Of a DNA stretch of 64,000 nucleotides, positions 17,674-27,572 are shown in pieces. The notes under the pieces are model-generated. The model had not been told where the DNA came from and ran no database searches. It was given only the letters and a program-made list of their open reading frames with translations. A program made the translations under genes and the position numbers. Source of the stretch: Burkholderia ambifaria AMMD (GTDB lineage Bacteria; Pseudomonadota; Gammaproteobacteria; Burkholderiales; Burkholderiaceae); assembly GCF_000203915.1 (NCBI RefSeq), contig NC_008390.1:3492546-3556545 (forward strand), written 5' to 3'. Every line of letters starts with the position of its first letter. Positions within the stretch are counted from its first letter, which is position 1.

Positions 17674-20088
17674 TTACGCTGCCTTTGTCTGCACACTTGC
17701 TTTTGTCTTAGCGGGGGCCGTCCCGACCTGCGCGCCGGGTTCGGCGCCTGGCGTATCGCTCGCCATCTGCAGGAACAGGATCGACACCTGCGCACCCTCG
17801 ACGGTCTCGCCGTGCATGCGATTGCGCAGATCGATCCGCGCGCCGTGCTCGTCGACGATCTTCTTGACCATGGCCAATCCGAGCCCCGTGCCCTTCGCCT
17901 TTGTCGTCACGTAAGGCTCGAACGCACGGGTCAGGATGCGTGCCGGAAAACCGGGCCCGTTGTCGGACACGGTAAGACGTACCGCGACGCGCGTTTTGCC
18001 CTCGGCGTCGGGATCGCCATATTCTACTGTCTTGGTTTCGATCAACACACGCGGTTGCGCGACTTCCGCCACCGAATCCTGCGCATTCTGCAGCAGGTTG
18101 TGGATCACCTGGCGCAGTTGCGTCGCGTCGCCGCGAATCACCGGCAGCGACGGCGCGAGTTCGGCGACGATCGGGCTCTTGCCTTCGCCGACACCATACA
18201 GCCCGAGCACCTCGCTCGCCAGTTCGTTCAACTGCAGGTTGCCGAGCACCGCCGGCGGCGTGCGCGCATATTCGCGAAAGTCGTCGACCATCCGCTTCAT
18301 CGCGGCCACCTGATTGACGATCATCGTCGCGCCGCGCTTGAGCACGTCCGCATCGGGCGGCGCGAGCTTGTCGGACAGCTTCATCTGCAGCCGCTCGGCC
18401 GACAGCTGGATCGGCGTCAGCGGGTTCTTGATCTCGTGCGCGAGCCGCCGCGCGACCTCGCCCCATGCGACCGAACGCTGCGCGGAAATCACGTCGGAGA
18501 TGTCGTCGAACACGACCACGTAGCCGGACGTCTGCGGATCGTCGGCCTCCCCCTCGACCGTCGACACGAGGCGCGTGCCGCGCACGAGCAAGGTCAGCGG
18601 ATCGGATTCGCCCGGCACCTCGACCGCGAACTGCTGCTGCCAGTGGCCGCGATCGCCGCTCGCGCCGTCGGAAGCCGCCTCGCGATCGGCGAATGCCTTG
18701 CGCACCATCGCGCCGAATTCCGCCACGACGTCGATCCGGTCGAGCGCCGTGCCGATCATCGCGCTGAACGGCTGCCGGAAGATCCGCTCGGCGCCGCGGT
18801 TGGCCGTCGTCAGCCGGAACTGGCGGTCGAGCACGAACACGCCGGCGGTCAGGTTCGCGAGGATGCTTTCGAGATATGTTTTCGAGTGCTCGAGCGCGAT
18901 CCGGTTCTTCTCGACCGCGAGCCGCGCCTCGGACAGCTGGCGCGTCATCGCGTTGAACGACTGCGTGAGGAAACCGAGCTCGTCGCGCGACTTGATCTCG
19001 CGCTTCGGCGTGTAGTCGCCTTCGGTGATCTCCTTCGTGCCCTGCGCGAGCAGGAACAGCGGCCGCGCGAGCTGCTGGCCGAGCGCGAGCGCGAGCATCA
19101 TCGCGATGAAGGTCGCGAGGAACAGCGCGAGCGTCAGCGTGCCGATGTACATCTTGCGCAGCCCGGTGCGGCCGAGCGCTTTTTCCTGGTACTCGCGATA
19201 CGCGCGCTGCACCGCGTCGGCGTTGTGCGCGAGCGTGGGCGGCACCGGCTGCGTGAGCTGCAGGAAACGCTCCGCCGGCTGCAGCAGCGACGTCGTCGCG
19301 TCGGGGATCGGCCGCACGACGCGCAGCCGCAACGCGCCCTTCGCGCCGTGTGCGCGCGGGTCGCCGTCGACTTCGCCCTCGATCGCCGCGTACGCGCCAT
19401 GCTCGCGCGCCTGGCTCAGCATCAGTGGCGTCGGCAGGTCGTCCGGAATCAGCACGGCGAAATTGCCCGATGCCTGCGCAACGATGTGCAGGTCGGGCGC
19501 CGCACCCGAGCCGCCGCGGCTCGGCTCGACGATGGTCGCGTCCTGCACGCCGAACTGATCGCGCAGGCGCAAGAGCGTGAGCGTCGTGCCGTTGGTGTTC
19601 GCATCGACGCTCGCGAGCTGGTCGGACATCAGGCGCGCCTTCGTCTGCAGGTCGGACAGCGACGCGTCGAGCATTCCGCGGCCGAGGTTCAGGCCGGCCG
19701 TCAGCGCGGTCTCGACGTTCACGTCGAACCACGACTCGATGCTGCGCGACACGAACTGGTACGACACGATGTAGATGATCCCGCCCGGCACCACGCCGAC
19801 GAGCGCGAAGAAGACCGCGAGCTTCGCGAGCAGCCGCGTGCCGAACTTGCCCTTCCGCAGGCGCACGACGATCATCCCGATCAGCCCGAGCACCACCAGC
19901 AGGAACACGAGCGCGACGATGATGTTCATCGCGTACAGCCACGAGTAGTAGCGATCGAAGAACTCGGTGTTCGCGCTCGCGGCCGCGAGCAGCACGAGCA
20001 GCAGCAGCGCGGTAAGCGCGACGGTCGCTACGATGACGCGAACGAGGAGGCTCTTCCCGCTGGCCGCGCGGCGCACTTTATTTAGCAC
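17674..20088 (-). CDS. ntrY: NtrY-like membrane sensor histidine kinase
   Basis: The 804-aa protein has several N-terminal membrane segments (about 18-40, 52-75, 90-115) and a long periplasmic sensor region ending at a further segment near residue 320. HAMP, then a PAS domain (LTTANRGAERIFRQPFSAMIGTALD), and the HisKA motif RLAHEIKNPLTPIQLSAERL with phospho-acceptor His551 follow. The ATPase domain has the N box NLLQNAQDS and G boxes DNGPGFP and GTGLGLAMVKKI. This is the NtrY architecture. It starts 11 bases inside the DUF4390 gene and its stop abuts the start of the response regulator. Confidence 0.93.
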   Translation of the reverse strand: MLNKVRRAASGKSLLVRVIVATVALTALLLLVLLAAASANTEFFDRYYSWLYAMNIIVALVFLLVVLGLIGMIVVRLRKGKFGTRLLAKLAVFFALVGVVPGGIIYIVSYQFVSRSIESWFDVNVETALTAGLNLGRGMLDASLSDLQTKARLMSDQLASVDANTNGTTLTLLRLRDQFGVQDATIVEPSRGGSGAAPDLHIVAQASGNFAVLIPDDLPTPLMLSQAREHGAYAAIEGEVDGDPRAHGAKGALRLRVVRPIPDATTSLLQPAERFLQLTQPVPPTLAHNADAVQRAYREYQEKALGRTGLRKMYIGTLTLALFLATFIAMMLALALGQQLARPLFLLAQGTKEITEGDYTPKREIKSRDELGFLTQSFNAMTRQLSEARLAVEKNRIALEHSKTYLESILANLTAGVFVLDRQFRLTTANRGAERIFRQPFSAMIGTALDRIDVVAEFGAMVRKAFADREAASDGASGDRGHWQQQFAVEVPGESDPLTLLVRGTRLVSTVEGEADDPQTSGYVVVFDDISDVISAQRSVAWGEVARRLAHEIKNPLTPIQLSAERLQMKLSDKLAPPDADVLKRGATMIVNQVAAMKRMVDDFREYARTPPAVLGNLQLNELASEVLGLYGVGEGKSPIVAELAPSLPVIRGDATQLRQVIHNLLQNAQDSVAEVAQPRVLIETKTVEYGDPDAEGKTRVAVRLTVSDNGPGFPARILTRAFEPYVTTKAKGTGLGLAMVKKIVDEHGARIDLRNRMHGETVEGAQVSILFLQMASDTPGAEPGAQVGTAPAKTKASVQTKAA

Positions 20089-20671
20089 GTTCGGTCACCG
20101 TGAAGTTGAAGCGCTTCCAGTCCGAGCCGAGCGTCCAGTCGCGGTTGTTCACCGCGTCGACCTGGAACGGCTTCGGCATCAGCGCCGTATCGAGCTGCAT
20201 GCGCACCGAGGCCATGTAGGTTTCGCCGGCCCGCACCTGGTTGCGATCGATCACGTGCCACGACGTGATGTGCCGGACGACCGCGAGCGCGTCCTTCAGC
20301 GACGGGAAGCCGAGTTGCAGCCCGCCCGTCGACACGCGGTACTCGCGCGTGAGCGGCTGGAACGACAGGCGGATCGTCTGCGACACCGACACCGGCTGCT
20401 CGTCGAACCAGTACCAGCGCGCGCGGCTCAGTTCGAAGTCGGTCGTGAAGTACAGCGGGATGCCTTTGTTGACGGCATCCTCGAGGTTCGGGTTCAGCTC
20501 GAAATCGAAGCGGGCATCGAGGCTCCAGCCGCTTCCGTCAGCCTGCAGCGAGGCGCGCTGCACAGCGATCGACTCGGCGGCGCGCGCCGGCCGAACGACA
20601 GTCAGGCACAGCGCCAATGCGACCAGCAGGACGGCCGCAAGCCGAAGTGGAAAAAGGTGTTTGATCGTCAC
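20078..20671 (-). CDS. DUF4390 exported protein
   Basis: The 197-aa protein has a clear signal peptide (MTIKHLFPLRLAAVLLVALALCLTVVRPARAAES), then a soluble domain (AVQRASLQADGSGWSLDARFDFELNPNLEDAVNKGIPLYF ... FEVDAVNNRDWTLGSDWKRFNFTV) matching the uncharacterised DUF4390 family. It is always found between rsmB and ntrY in betaproteobacteria. It overlaps rsmB by 4 bases (ATGA) and ntrY by 11, so it is tightly coupled; a role in the periplasmic input of NtrY is a reasonable guess only. Confidence 0.85.
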   Translation of the reverse strand: MTIKHLFPLRLAAVLLVALALCLTVVRPARAAESIAVQRASLQADGSGWSLDARFDFELNPNLEDAVNKGIPLYFTTDFELSRARWYWFDEQPVSVSQTIRLSFQPLTREYRVSTGGLQLGFPSLKDALAVVRHITSWHVIDRNQVRAGETYMASVRMQLDTALMPKPFQVDAVNNRDWTLGSDWKRFNFTVTERAK

Positions 20672-22056
20672 CGTTTCTGAAACCGCGCGTAGAAAAATCC
20701 GTCGTGATCGGTGGTCTGGTCGCGTGCGCCGGCCGCTCCGGCGGGCACGCCGCCGGGCAGCAGTTGGCCGGGCGCGTCCAATCGTACCGCATCTTCACAG
20801 GCCGCTTCAAACCAGCGGGCCTGCAATTCGCCCTCCTCGGGGAAGATCGAACACGTCACGTAGAGCAGTTCGCCGCCCGGCTTCACGAGCGGCCACAACG
20901 CCGTCAGGATGCGGCGCTGTTCCGCGACGAGCGCCGCGATGTCGGCTTCGCGGCGCAGCCAGCGGATGTCGGGATGACGGCGCACGATGCCTGACGCCGA
21001 GCACGGCACGTCGGCGAGGATGCGGTCGAACGGCCTGCCGTCGTACCACGCATCCGGCGCGCCGGCATCGCCGACGCGCACGTCCGCCGTGAGCGACAGG
21101 CGCGCGAGGTTCTCGCCGATGCGCGCCGCACGGGTCGCGTCGCTTTCGAGCGCAACGACCTCCGCGCCGGCCAGCTCGAGGATATGACCGGTCTTGCCGC
21201 CCGGTGCCGCGCATGCGTCGAGCACGCGCATGCCGTCACGCGCGCCGAGCCATTCGGCGGCGAGCTGCGCGCCGGCATCCTGCACCGACACGACGCCGTC
21301 CGCGAAGCCCGGAATGCGATCGACCGGCAGCGCCGATGCGAGCCGCACCGCATGGCGGCCGATCGCGGTCGCGTCGATCCCGTTCGCGCGCAGCGTGTCG
21401 AGATACGCGTCGACGCTCGCACGGCGCGCGTTCACGCGCAGCGTCAGCGGCCCCTGGCGCTCGCCGGCGGCGAGGATCGCCTGCCATGCGTCCGGCCACG
21501 CGCGCTTCACCGCATCGATCCACCACGGACGGTAGTTCCAGCGGGCGACCGGATCGTCCCGCAGCGCCGCGACGAGCGCGTCGCGCTCACGCTGGAAACG
21601 GCGCAGCACCGCGTTCACCAGCCCCTTCGCGAACGCGAATTCGCGCCGCGCGCCGATCACGGTCACGGCCTGGTCGACGATCGTGAACGCCGGATACGCG
21701 GCCGTCTCCTCCGGATCGAGCAGCAGCGCGAGCGCGGCGGCGAGTACCGCCTGCACGTGCGCGGGCGGCGCCTTGCTGACGAGCCGGCCGATCAGCCAGT
21801 CCGCGCTGCCGAGGCGCCGCATCGTCCGGTAAGCGACGTCCTGCGTCGCGCCGCGCGCCAGCGCCTGCGCGTCGGCCGGCATCTGCGCGAACACCGCGGC
21901 CAGTGCCGCCGGCAGCGCGGTGCCGCGCCGCACCGCATCGACTGCCTGCGCGGCCGCGTCGAGCGCGAAGCCGAGCGAATCGGGCGCGAGACGCAGCGCG
22001 GACAGGCGCGCGGGGCGGCCGGAGGAAGACGGAGCAGAGGAACGGGTTCGTGTCAT
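20668..22056 (-). CDS. rsmB: 16S rRNA (cytosine-967-C5)-methyltransferase
   Basis: The 462-aa protein has an N-terminal NusB-like RNA-binding domain (about 20-160) and a Rossmann methyltransferase domain with the SAM motif VLDACAAPGGKTGHILEL. The catalytic cysteines are in the ADVPCSASGIVRRHPDIRW motif and the VTCSIFPEEGE motif. It methylates C967 of 16S rRNA. Start 22056 (MTRTRSSAPSS) matches the family; the frame is open upstream, but with no similarity. It leads the rsmB-DUF4390-ntrY-ntrX transcription unit. Confidence 0.95.
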   Translation of the reverse strand: MTRTRSSAPSSSGRPARLSALRLAPDSLGFALDAAAQAVDAVRRGTALPAALAAVFAQMPADAQALARGATQDVAYRTMRRLGSADWLIGRLVSKAPPAHVQAVLAAALALLLDPEETAAYPAFTIVDQAVTVIGARREFAFAKGLVNAVLRRFQRERDALVAALRDDPVARWNYRPWWIDAVKRAWPDAWQAILAAGERQGPLTLRVNARRASVDAYLDTLRANGIDATAIGRHAVRLASALPVDRIPGFADGVVSVQDAGAQLAAEWLGARDGMRVLDACAAPGGKTGHILELAGAEVVALESDATRAARIGENLARLSLTADVRVGDAGAPDAWYDGRPFDRILADVPCSASGIVRRHPDIRWLRREADIAALVAEQRRILTALWPLVKPGGELLYVTCSIFPEEGELQARWFEAACEDAVRLDAPGQLLPGGVPAGAAGARDQTTDHDGFFYARFQKR

Positions 22057-22184
22057 CGGAGCAAAATCGGCAAACGGGCGCCGCGAGCGGCGGGAACCCT
22101 GCGGCCGTGCGCGGCCGCCGCGATTCCAAACCGCGCATTGTAGCGTGAGGCCATGCGGCCCCTTTACCGGACACACAAATGAAA

Positions 22185-22212
22185 CGCCCCGCAGCGCGAG
22201 GCGTGCGGGGCG
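22185..22212 (-). terminator. Hairpin after htpX
   Basis: A 9-bp stem CGCCCCGCA (22185-22193) with TGCGGGGCG (22204-22212) lies 20 bases beyond the htpX stop. The minus-strand sequence then reads TTTCATTTG, a weak T tract. Confidence 0.6.
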
Positions 22213-22232
22213 AGGTGCGAGTGCGACGCGAG

Positions 22233-23096
22233 TTAGTCGAAGCGGCCGGTGCGCGCCATCTCCATCAGGCGCGCGATGCGCTCCTCGGTCGCCGGGTGCG
22301 TGGAGAACAGGTTCTGCAGGCCGCCGCCGTGCAGCGGGTTCATGATCATCATCTGCGCGGTGGCCGGATGCGCTTCGGCCGCCTGGAACGGGATGCCCGC
22401 CGCATAGCGATGGATCTTGTCGAGCGCGGTGGCGAGCGACTGCGGATCGCCGGAGATCTGCGCGCCGCCGCGATCGGCCTCGAATTCGCGCGCCCGCGAG
22501 ATCGCCATCTGGATCAGCGCGCCGGCAATCGGCGCGAGCAGCGCGACCGCAATCCCCGCGATGGGGTTGGCCGGACGGCCGTTTTCATCGCGGCCGCCGA
22601 AGAACATCGCGAAGTTGGCCAGCGCCGAGATCGCGCCTGCCATCGTCGCGGTGATCGTCGAGATCAGGATGTCGCGGTGCTTCACGTGCGCAAGCTCGTG
22701 CGCCATCACGCCGCGCATCTCGCGCTCGGACAGCACGCGCAGGATGCCCGTCGTCGCGGCCACCGCCGCGTGCTCCGGGTTGCGGCCCGTGGCGAACGCG
22801 TTCGGCGCATCCTCGTTGATCAGGTAGACGCGCGGCATCGGCAGGTTCGCGCGCGTGGCAAGCTCGCGCACCATCCGGTAGAACTGCGGCGCCGTGTTCT
22901 CGTCGACTTCCTGCGCGTTGTACATGCGCAGCACCATCTTGTCGGAGAACCAGTACGAGAAGAAATTCATGGCGAGCGCGAACAGCAGCGCGATCGTCAT
23001 GCCGCGGGTGCCGCCGATCATGCCGCCGATCACGATGAACAGGGCCGTGATCCCGGCCATCAGCATCGCCGTTTTGACCCAATTGAACATACCCAC
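22233..23096 (-). CDS. htpX: Protease HtpX (membrane zinc metalloprotease)
   Basis: The 287-aa protein has two N-terminal membrane segments (about 5-25 and 33-50), the zinc-binding HELAH motif ([13 protein letters not shown]), two further membrane segments and the third ligand region ([14 protein letters not shown]). HtpX degrades misfolded inner-membrane proteins with FtsH. MGMFNW offers two start codons; 23096 has AAGGAG 7 bases upstream. The gene is separate from rsmB by about 175 bp with its own promoter. Confidence 0.96.
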   Translation of the reverse strand: MGMFNWVKTAMLMAGITALFIVIGGMIGGTRGMTIALLFALAMNFFSYWFSDKMVLRMYNAQEVDENTAPQFYRMVRELATRANLPMPRVYLINEDAPNAFATGRNPEHAAVAATTGILRVLSEREMRGVMAHELAHVKHRDILISTITATMAGAISALANFAMFFGGRDENGRPANPIAGIAVALLAPIAGALIQMAISRAREFEADRGGAQISGDPQSLATALDKIHRYAAGIPFQAAEAHPATAQMMIMNPLHGGGLQNLFSTHPATEERIARLMEMARTGRFD

Positions 23097-23117
23097 TCCT
23101 TATCCGTCAGGGGACCC

Positions 23118-23150
23118 GTCGCGCATCAAAGGGCGCGACGGAAAATTGTA
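23118..23150 (-). promoter_or_regulatory. htpX promoter and leader hairpin
   Basis: On the minus strand a TACAAT -10 box (complement of 23145-23150) is followed by a 7-bp leader hairpin, GTCGCGC (23118-23124) with GCGCGAC (23133-23139). No consensus -35 is present, so a heat-shock sigma or an activator may help; that is inference. Confidence 0.4.
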
Positions 23151-23190
23151 AGCGATTTGTTAGATAAGGTCTTGCGCGAAAAATTCAATC

Positions 23191-23832
23191 TCAGCGTTGC
23201 GATGTTGCAAGACGAAGGCCCAGGCCGACGAAAGCGCTGCCCACCGTACGGTCGAGCCACTTCTTGACGCCCGGCTTGCCCGAAAAGCGCTGCGTGACGC
23301 TGCCCGCGACCCACGCGACGAGGCTGGTCCACACCGTGCTCATCGCGACGAATACCGCGCCGAGCGTCAGGAACGCCCAAGCCTTGTGCGGACTGTCGGC
23401 CGACACGAACTGCGGGAAGAACGACACGAAGAACAGCACGACCTTCGGATTCAGCACGTTGGTCCAGAAGCCCTGCATGAAGAGCTGGCGCAGCGGCTTT
23501 GCGGCCGTGCCCTGCGCGGCTGCGGCCCCCGACGGCTCGGCGGCCTGCCGCGCGACGATCATCCGCACGCCGAGGTAGATCAGGTAGGCGGCGCCGACCA
23601 GCTTGATCACCGTGAACGCGGTGGCCGATGCCGCCAGCAACGCGGTCAGGCCGAATGCGCACGCGAGCGCGTGAACGCAGCAGCCGGCCGAGATGCCGAA
23701 CGCCGACATCAGCCCCGCACCGCGCCCCTGGGCGACGCTGCGGCCGACGATGTAGGCCGTGTCGGGGCCGGGCGTGACGTTCAGCAGGAACACCGCGAAC
23801 ACGAAGAAGCCGAAATGGGTGATGCCAAGCAT
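23191..23832 (-). CDS. LysE/RhtB-family exporter
   Basis: The 213-aa membrane protein MLGITHFGFFVFAVFLLNVTPGPDTAYIVGRSVAQGRGAGLMSAFGIS has the LysE signature NVTPGPDT...G and about six membrane segments. Members export amino acids such as lysine, threonine or homoserine lactones. No adjacent regulator or substrate gene points to a substrate. Length is normal for RhtB proteins. Confidence 0.92.
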   Translation of the reverse strand: MLGITHFGFFVFAVFLLNVTPGPDTAYIVGRSVAQGRGAGLMSAFGISAGCCVHALACAFGLTALLAASATAFTVIKLVGAAYLIYLGVRMIVARQAAEPSGAAAAQGTAAKPLRQLFMQGFWTNVLNPKVVLFFVSFFPQFVSADSPHKAWAFLTLGAVFVAMSTVWTSLVAWVAGSVTQRFSGKPGVKKWLDRTVGSAFVGLGLRLATSQR

Positions 23833-23942
23833 GAAGACCTCGAAACCGGAAAGCGCAGGTAAATTCTACGCGCGCCTGCCGCGCCGTGCGACTCGGCCGT
23901 TCGGGCAATTGCGCGCGACCGGCAGGTCGGGTCGAATGACGC

Positions 23943-24926
23943 TCAGGCCCCGTCGGGCAACGCGAAACGCTGGCCTGCGGCGAGCGGCGAGCCGGCCAGG
24001 AATTCACGCGCGGGCAACCGCTTGCCGCCCGGCTTCTGCAGTTGCGTGACGCGTAGCGCGCCGCTGCCGCACGCGACGATCACGCCTTCCGGCGCTGCGT
24101 CGACGATCGTGCCGGGCGCCGCGTCGCCGCGCGCCGCCACGGGCTCGGCCGCCCAAAGCTTGATGGCCGCGCCGTCGAGCGTCGCGACGCCGCCCGGGAA
24201 CGGGTCGAACGCGCGCACCTGGCGCGCGAGCACGTCGGCCGGCTTGCGCCAGTCGAGCGCCGCCTCGTGCTTGCCGATCTTTTCCGCATAGGTCACGCCG
24301 TCGGCCGGCTGCGGGGTGGCGGGCAATGCGCCGTCGCGCTCGAGCCGCACCAGCGCATCGACGATCAGCCGCGCGCCGTCGGCGGCCAGCCGGTCGTGCA
24401 GGGTGGCGGTCGTATCGTCGGGCGCGATCGCGACGCGCGCTTCGTCGATCATCGCGCCGGTGTCGAGGCCGACGTCCATCTGCATCAGCGTGACGCCCGT
24501 CTCGGCGTCACCGGCCTCGATCGCGCGGTGGATCGGCGCGGCGCCGCGCCAGCGCGGCAGCAGCGACGCATGGATGTTGATGCAGCCGGCGCGCGGAATG
24601 TCAAGCACCTCCTGCGGCAGCAGCAGGCCGTATGCGGCGACCACCATCACGTCGTGGGGGGTCGTGCGCAGCAGCTCGATCGCGTCGGCTGCCTCCGCCG
24701 GGTACTTGCCCGCGCGGCGCAGCGACGGCGGCTGCGCGACGGGCATCCCGTGCTCGACGGCATAGCGCTTCACGGCGCTCGCCTGCAGTTTCATCCCGCG
24801 TCCGGCAGGGCGATCGGGCTGGGTGAGCACGAGCGGCACCGGAAAACCGGCCTCGTGGATCGCGGCGAGTGCGGCCGCGGCGAATTCCGGCGTGCCGGCA
24901 AAAATCACGCGCAACGTATGGGTCAT
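23943..24926 (-). CDS. fmt: Methionyl-tRNA formyltransferase
   Basis: The 327-aa protein has the formyltransferase N-domain ([38 protein letters not shown] with the catalytic Asn-His pair, [12 protein letters not shown]) and a C-terminal OB fold. It formylates initiator Met-tRNA using 10-formyl-tetrahydrofolate. It lies 34 bp downstream of def in the usual def-fmt pair. Confidence 0.97.
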   Translation of the reverse strand: MTHTLRVIFAGTPEFAAAALAAIHEAGFPVPLVLTQPDRPAGRGMKLQASAVKRYAVEHGMPVAQPPSLRRAGKYPAEAADAIELLRTTPHDVMVVAAYGLLLPQEVLDIPRAGCINIHASLLPRWRGAAPIHRAIEAGDAETGVTLMQMDVGLDTGAMIDEARVAIAPDDTTATLHDRLAADGARLIVDALVRLERDGALPATPQPADGVTYAEKIGKHEAALDWRKPADVLARQVRAFDPFPGGVATLDGAAIKLWAAEPVAARGDAAPGTIVDAAPEGVIVACGSGALRVTQLQKPGGKRLPAREFLAGSPLAAGQRFALPDGA

Positions 24927-24960
24927 GAAAGCGTTCGGGAGCGGGCTTGGCGAATACGCG

Positions 24961-25464
24961 TCACATCGCGCGTTCGAGTTTCTTCATCTTCGTCTTGATG
25001 CGCGTCTGCTTCAGCGGCGACAGGTATTCGACGAACACGCGCCCCATCAGGTGATCCATCTCGTGCTGCACGCACACGGCCAGCAGGCCCTCGCAGTCGA
25101 GCTCGAAGGTCTCGCCCTGCTCGTTGAGCGCACGCACGCGCACATGGTCCGGGCGCTCGACCTCGTCGTAGATCCCGGGCACCGACAGGCACCCCTCCTC
25201 GTAGATCTGCTTCTCGTCGCTCGACCAGATGATCTCGGGGTTGATGAACGCGCGCAGCTCGTTCTTCTCCTCGGAGATGTCGATCACGATCACGCGCTCG
25301 TGCACGTCGACCTGCGTCGCCGCGAGGCCGATGCCCGGCGCTGCGTACATGGTTTCGGCCATGTCGGCGACGAGCTTGCGGATCCGGTCGTCGACCTTGT
25401 CGACGGGCTTGGCGACCTTGTGCAGCCGCTTGTCGGGGTAATGAAGAATGTTCAGCAATGCCAT
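24961..25464 (-). CDS. def: Peptide deformylase
   Basis: The 167-aa protein has all three deformylase motifs: [15 protein letters not shown] and QHEMDHL, whose Cys and two His bind the metal. It removes the formyl group from nascent proteins. Start 25464 ([14 protein letters not shown]) fits the family; the longer frame adds 34 unrelated residues. It is transcribed with fmt and is divergent from dprA. Confidence 0.97.
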   Translation of the reverse strand: MALLNILHYPDKRLHKVAKPVDKVDDRIRKLVADMAETMYAAPGIGLAATQVDVHERVIVIDISEEKNELRAFINPEIIWSSDEKQIYEEGCLSVPGIYDEVERPDHVRVRALNEQGETFELDCEGLLAVCVQHEMDHLMGRVFVEYLSPLKQTRIKTKMKKLERAM

Positions 25465-25695
25465 GGTGTTCGGTATTCGGTGGAGCGGCGGGCCGCATCG
25501 GCCATCCGGCCGGCTGGCGCCACTGCCGGGATGCAATGAAGATGAGGCGGACGCGCGGCATATCAATGCCGCAGGTCATGCCTCCTGCAAATGGCCGGAC
25601 GCCGGTGGCGCGCGGCCCTGTCGAGTATTTCGGATGATGAAAATTTTATCATGGCGCCACGCTGTCCGCTGGCCGTCGCATTCGAGGGGAACCTC

Positions 25696-26964
25696 ATGTC
25701 GCCGCAAGCGCTGACCCCTTCCGCGCTGCGCGCGTGGCTGCAGCTCGCGCATGCGCCGGGCCTCCCGCCTGCCGTGCTGCACGCGCTGCTCGACGCATTC
25801 GGCTCGCCGGCGGCGCTGCTGCGCGCATCCGACGAGGCCATCTGCGCGGCGAGCAGCGCGGCCGCGGCGCGGGCGGTGCGCGCCAGCGAGCGGCACGACC
25901 TCGACGCGCGCACCGACGCTGCGCTCGCGTGGCTCGATGCACCGGGCAACGCGATCGTCACGCTCAACGATCCCGTCTATCCGCCGCGGCTGCGCGACCT
26001 GCACGATCCGCCGCCGCTGCTATATGTAAAGGGCAGGCTCGAGCTGCTGCACGCACGGGGGCTCGCCGTCGTCGGCAGCCGCCACGCAACGCCGCAAGGG
26101 CTCGCCGACGCCACGCGCTTCGCGCATGCGCTGTCCGATGCGGGGCTCGCGATCGTCTCGGGCCTCGCGCTCGGCATCGACGGCGCCGCGCATCGCGGCG
26201 GGCTCGCCGGCCGCGCCAGCACGATCGCGGTGATCGCGACGGGCGCCGACCTCGTCTATCCGGCGCGGCACCGCACGCTCGCGCACGAGATCGCCGCGCG
26301 TGGCGCGATCCTGTCCGAATGGCCGCTCGGCACGCCGGCGCGAGCGTCGCATTTCCCGCAGCGCAATCGGCTGATCGCCGCACTCGCCGTGGGCGCGCTC
26401 GTCGTCGAAGCCGCGCCGCGCTCCGGCTCGCTGATCACCGCGCGGCTCGCGAACGAGCTGGGCCGCGACGTGTTCGCGATGCCGGGCTCGATCCACGCGC
26501 CGCTCGCGCAGGGCTGCCACGCGCTGATCCGCGACGGCGCGAAGCTCACCGCGGCGCCGCTCGACGTGCTGGAGGAATACGGGCTGGGCGAAGCGACTGC
26601 TCACATCGCGCAGCATTCTGGATCGAGCCCCGATAACGTCGAAGCAGCCGGCACGGCGGAGCAACGCATGGGCGAGCCTGCCGCGAAGGCCGGCTCCGCC
26701 GTTGCGGCCGCCGCGTCCCCCGTAAGCGAAGGCGCACCGCCCGATACCCCCGCCGAACGATCCGTGCTGGCCGCGCTGGGATACGGCCCCGTGACCTACG
26801 AGTGGCTCGCCGAGCACAGCGGCCTGTCCGACGACGTGCTGTACAGCGCGTTGCTCGCGCTCGAACTGGCCGGCCGCGTCGCCAGCGTGCCCGGCGGACG
26901 CTTCGCGCGGCTTGACGCGGCGCCCACCCCGCCCCGGTCCGGCGTGCTACATTCCCCCGAATAG
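25696..26964 (+). CDS. dprA: DNA processing protein DprA
   Basis: The 422-aa protein has the N-terminal SAM-like region, a Rossmann fold with VVGSRHATPQG, IVSGLALGIDGAAHRG, GTIAVIATGADLVYPARH and EAAPRSGSLITARLA, and a C-terminal winged-helix (DML1-like) domain at about 360-415. DprA loads RecA on incoming single strands in natural transformation. Start 25696 has GAGGGGA upstream; the frame is open earlier but without homology. The linker between the two domains (about 325-360) is Ala/Gly-rich and variable. Confidence 0.95.
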   Translation: MSPQALTPSALRAWLQLAHAPGLPPAVLHALLDAFGSPAALLRASDEAICAASSAAAARAVRASERHDLDARTDAALAWLDAPGNAIVTLNDPVYPPRLRDLHDPPPLLYVKGRLELLHARGLAVVGSRHATPQGLADATRFAHALSDAGLAIVSGLALGIDGAAHRGGLAGRASTIAVIATGADLVYPARHRTLAHEIAARGAILSEWPLGTPARASHFPQRNRLIAALAVGALVVEAAPRSGSLITARLANELGRDVFAMPGSIHAPLAQGCHALIRDGAKLTAAPLDVLEEYGLGEATAHIAQHSGSSPDNVEAAGTAEQRMGEPAAKAGSAVAAAASPVSEGAPPDTPAERSVLAALGYGPVTYEWLAEHSGLSDDVLYSALLALELAGRVASVPGGRFARLDAAPTPPRSGVLHSPE

Positions 26965-27000
26965 GGGCGGCCATGCCGTCGACGTTACCCAAGGAATTCC

Positions 27001-27381
27001 ATGCCCGCGCTGAATCTCGACACCGATGCCGATCGGATCGCCGAGCGCCTCGCCGATCCCGACACGCTGCTGGTCGCCTGCCTGTGCGCCGAGTGGTGCG
27101 GCACCTGCCGCGACTACCGGACGGCCTTCGACCAGCTCGCCGACGCCCATCCCGACGCCTGCTTCGCGTGGATCGATATCGAAACCCACGCCGACCGGCT
27201 CGACGATCTCGACGTCGAGAATTTCCCGACGATCCTGATCGAGGACGCAAACACCGCGCGCTTCTTCGGCACGGTGCTGCCGCACGCGGCGATCGTCGAA
27301 CGGATGCTGTCGGACCTGAGCGCGGTACCCGGCGCGCCGCACGCACCGAAATTGCGCAATATCCTGAACGTCGAGGCGTAA
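27001..27381 (+). CDS. Thioredoxin-like protein (WCGTC)
   Basis: The 126-aa protein has the thioredoxin active-site motif CAEWCGTCRDYR, which differs from the classic WCGPC by Thr in place of Pro. A cis-Pro is present in NFPTILI, and the fold length is normal. No signal peptide is seen, so it should be cytoplasmic. The start lies 36 bp after dprA, so it may be cotranscribed. The physiological target is unknown. Confidence 0.88.
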   Translation: MPALNLDTDADRIAERLADPDTLLVACLCAEWCGTCRDYRTAFDQLADAHPDACFAWIDIETHADRLDDLDVENFPTILIEDANTARFFGTVLPHAAIVERMLSDLSAVPGAPHAPKLRNILNVEA

Positions 27382-27438
27382 AACGCGCCCCGGCCAGACG
27401 GCTTCGCGCGACGTTGCGCGTGCCGCCGGGCCGGGCGC

Positions 27439-27467
27439 TTGCCGCCATTGCGGGCCCCCTCTATGAT
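27439..27467 (+). promoter_or_regulatory. topB promoter
   Basis: TTGCCG (27439-27444), a 17-bp spacer and TATGAT (27462-27467) match the sigma70 consensus well, 105 bp before topB. Confidence 0.65.
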
Positions 27468-27572
27468 GAGCCGCTTTTTACACGCCGCGCCGCCGTCGCC
27501 GCCGCGTGTGCTATAAAGCCGTCGTAAAAGGGACCCACGCCGGCGAACCCGGTCTACCAACACACACCTGTC

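Noticed and set aside
17425..20085. Plus-strand 886-codon frame opposite ntrYX
   Set aside because: Shadow frame; the opposite strand has clear kinase and receiver motifs.
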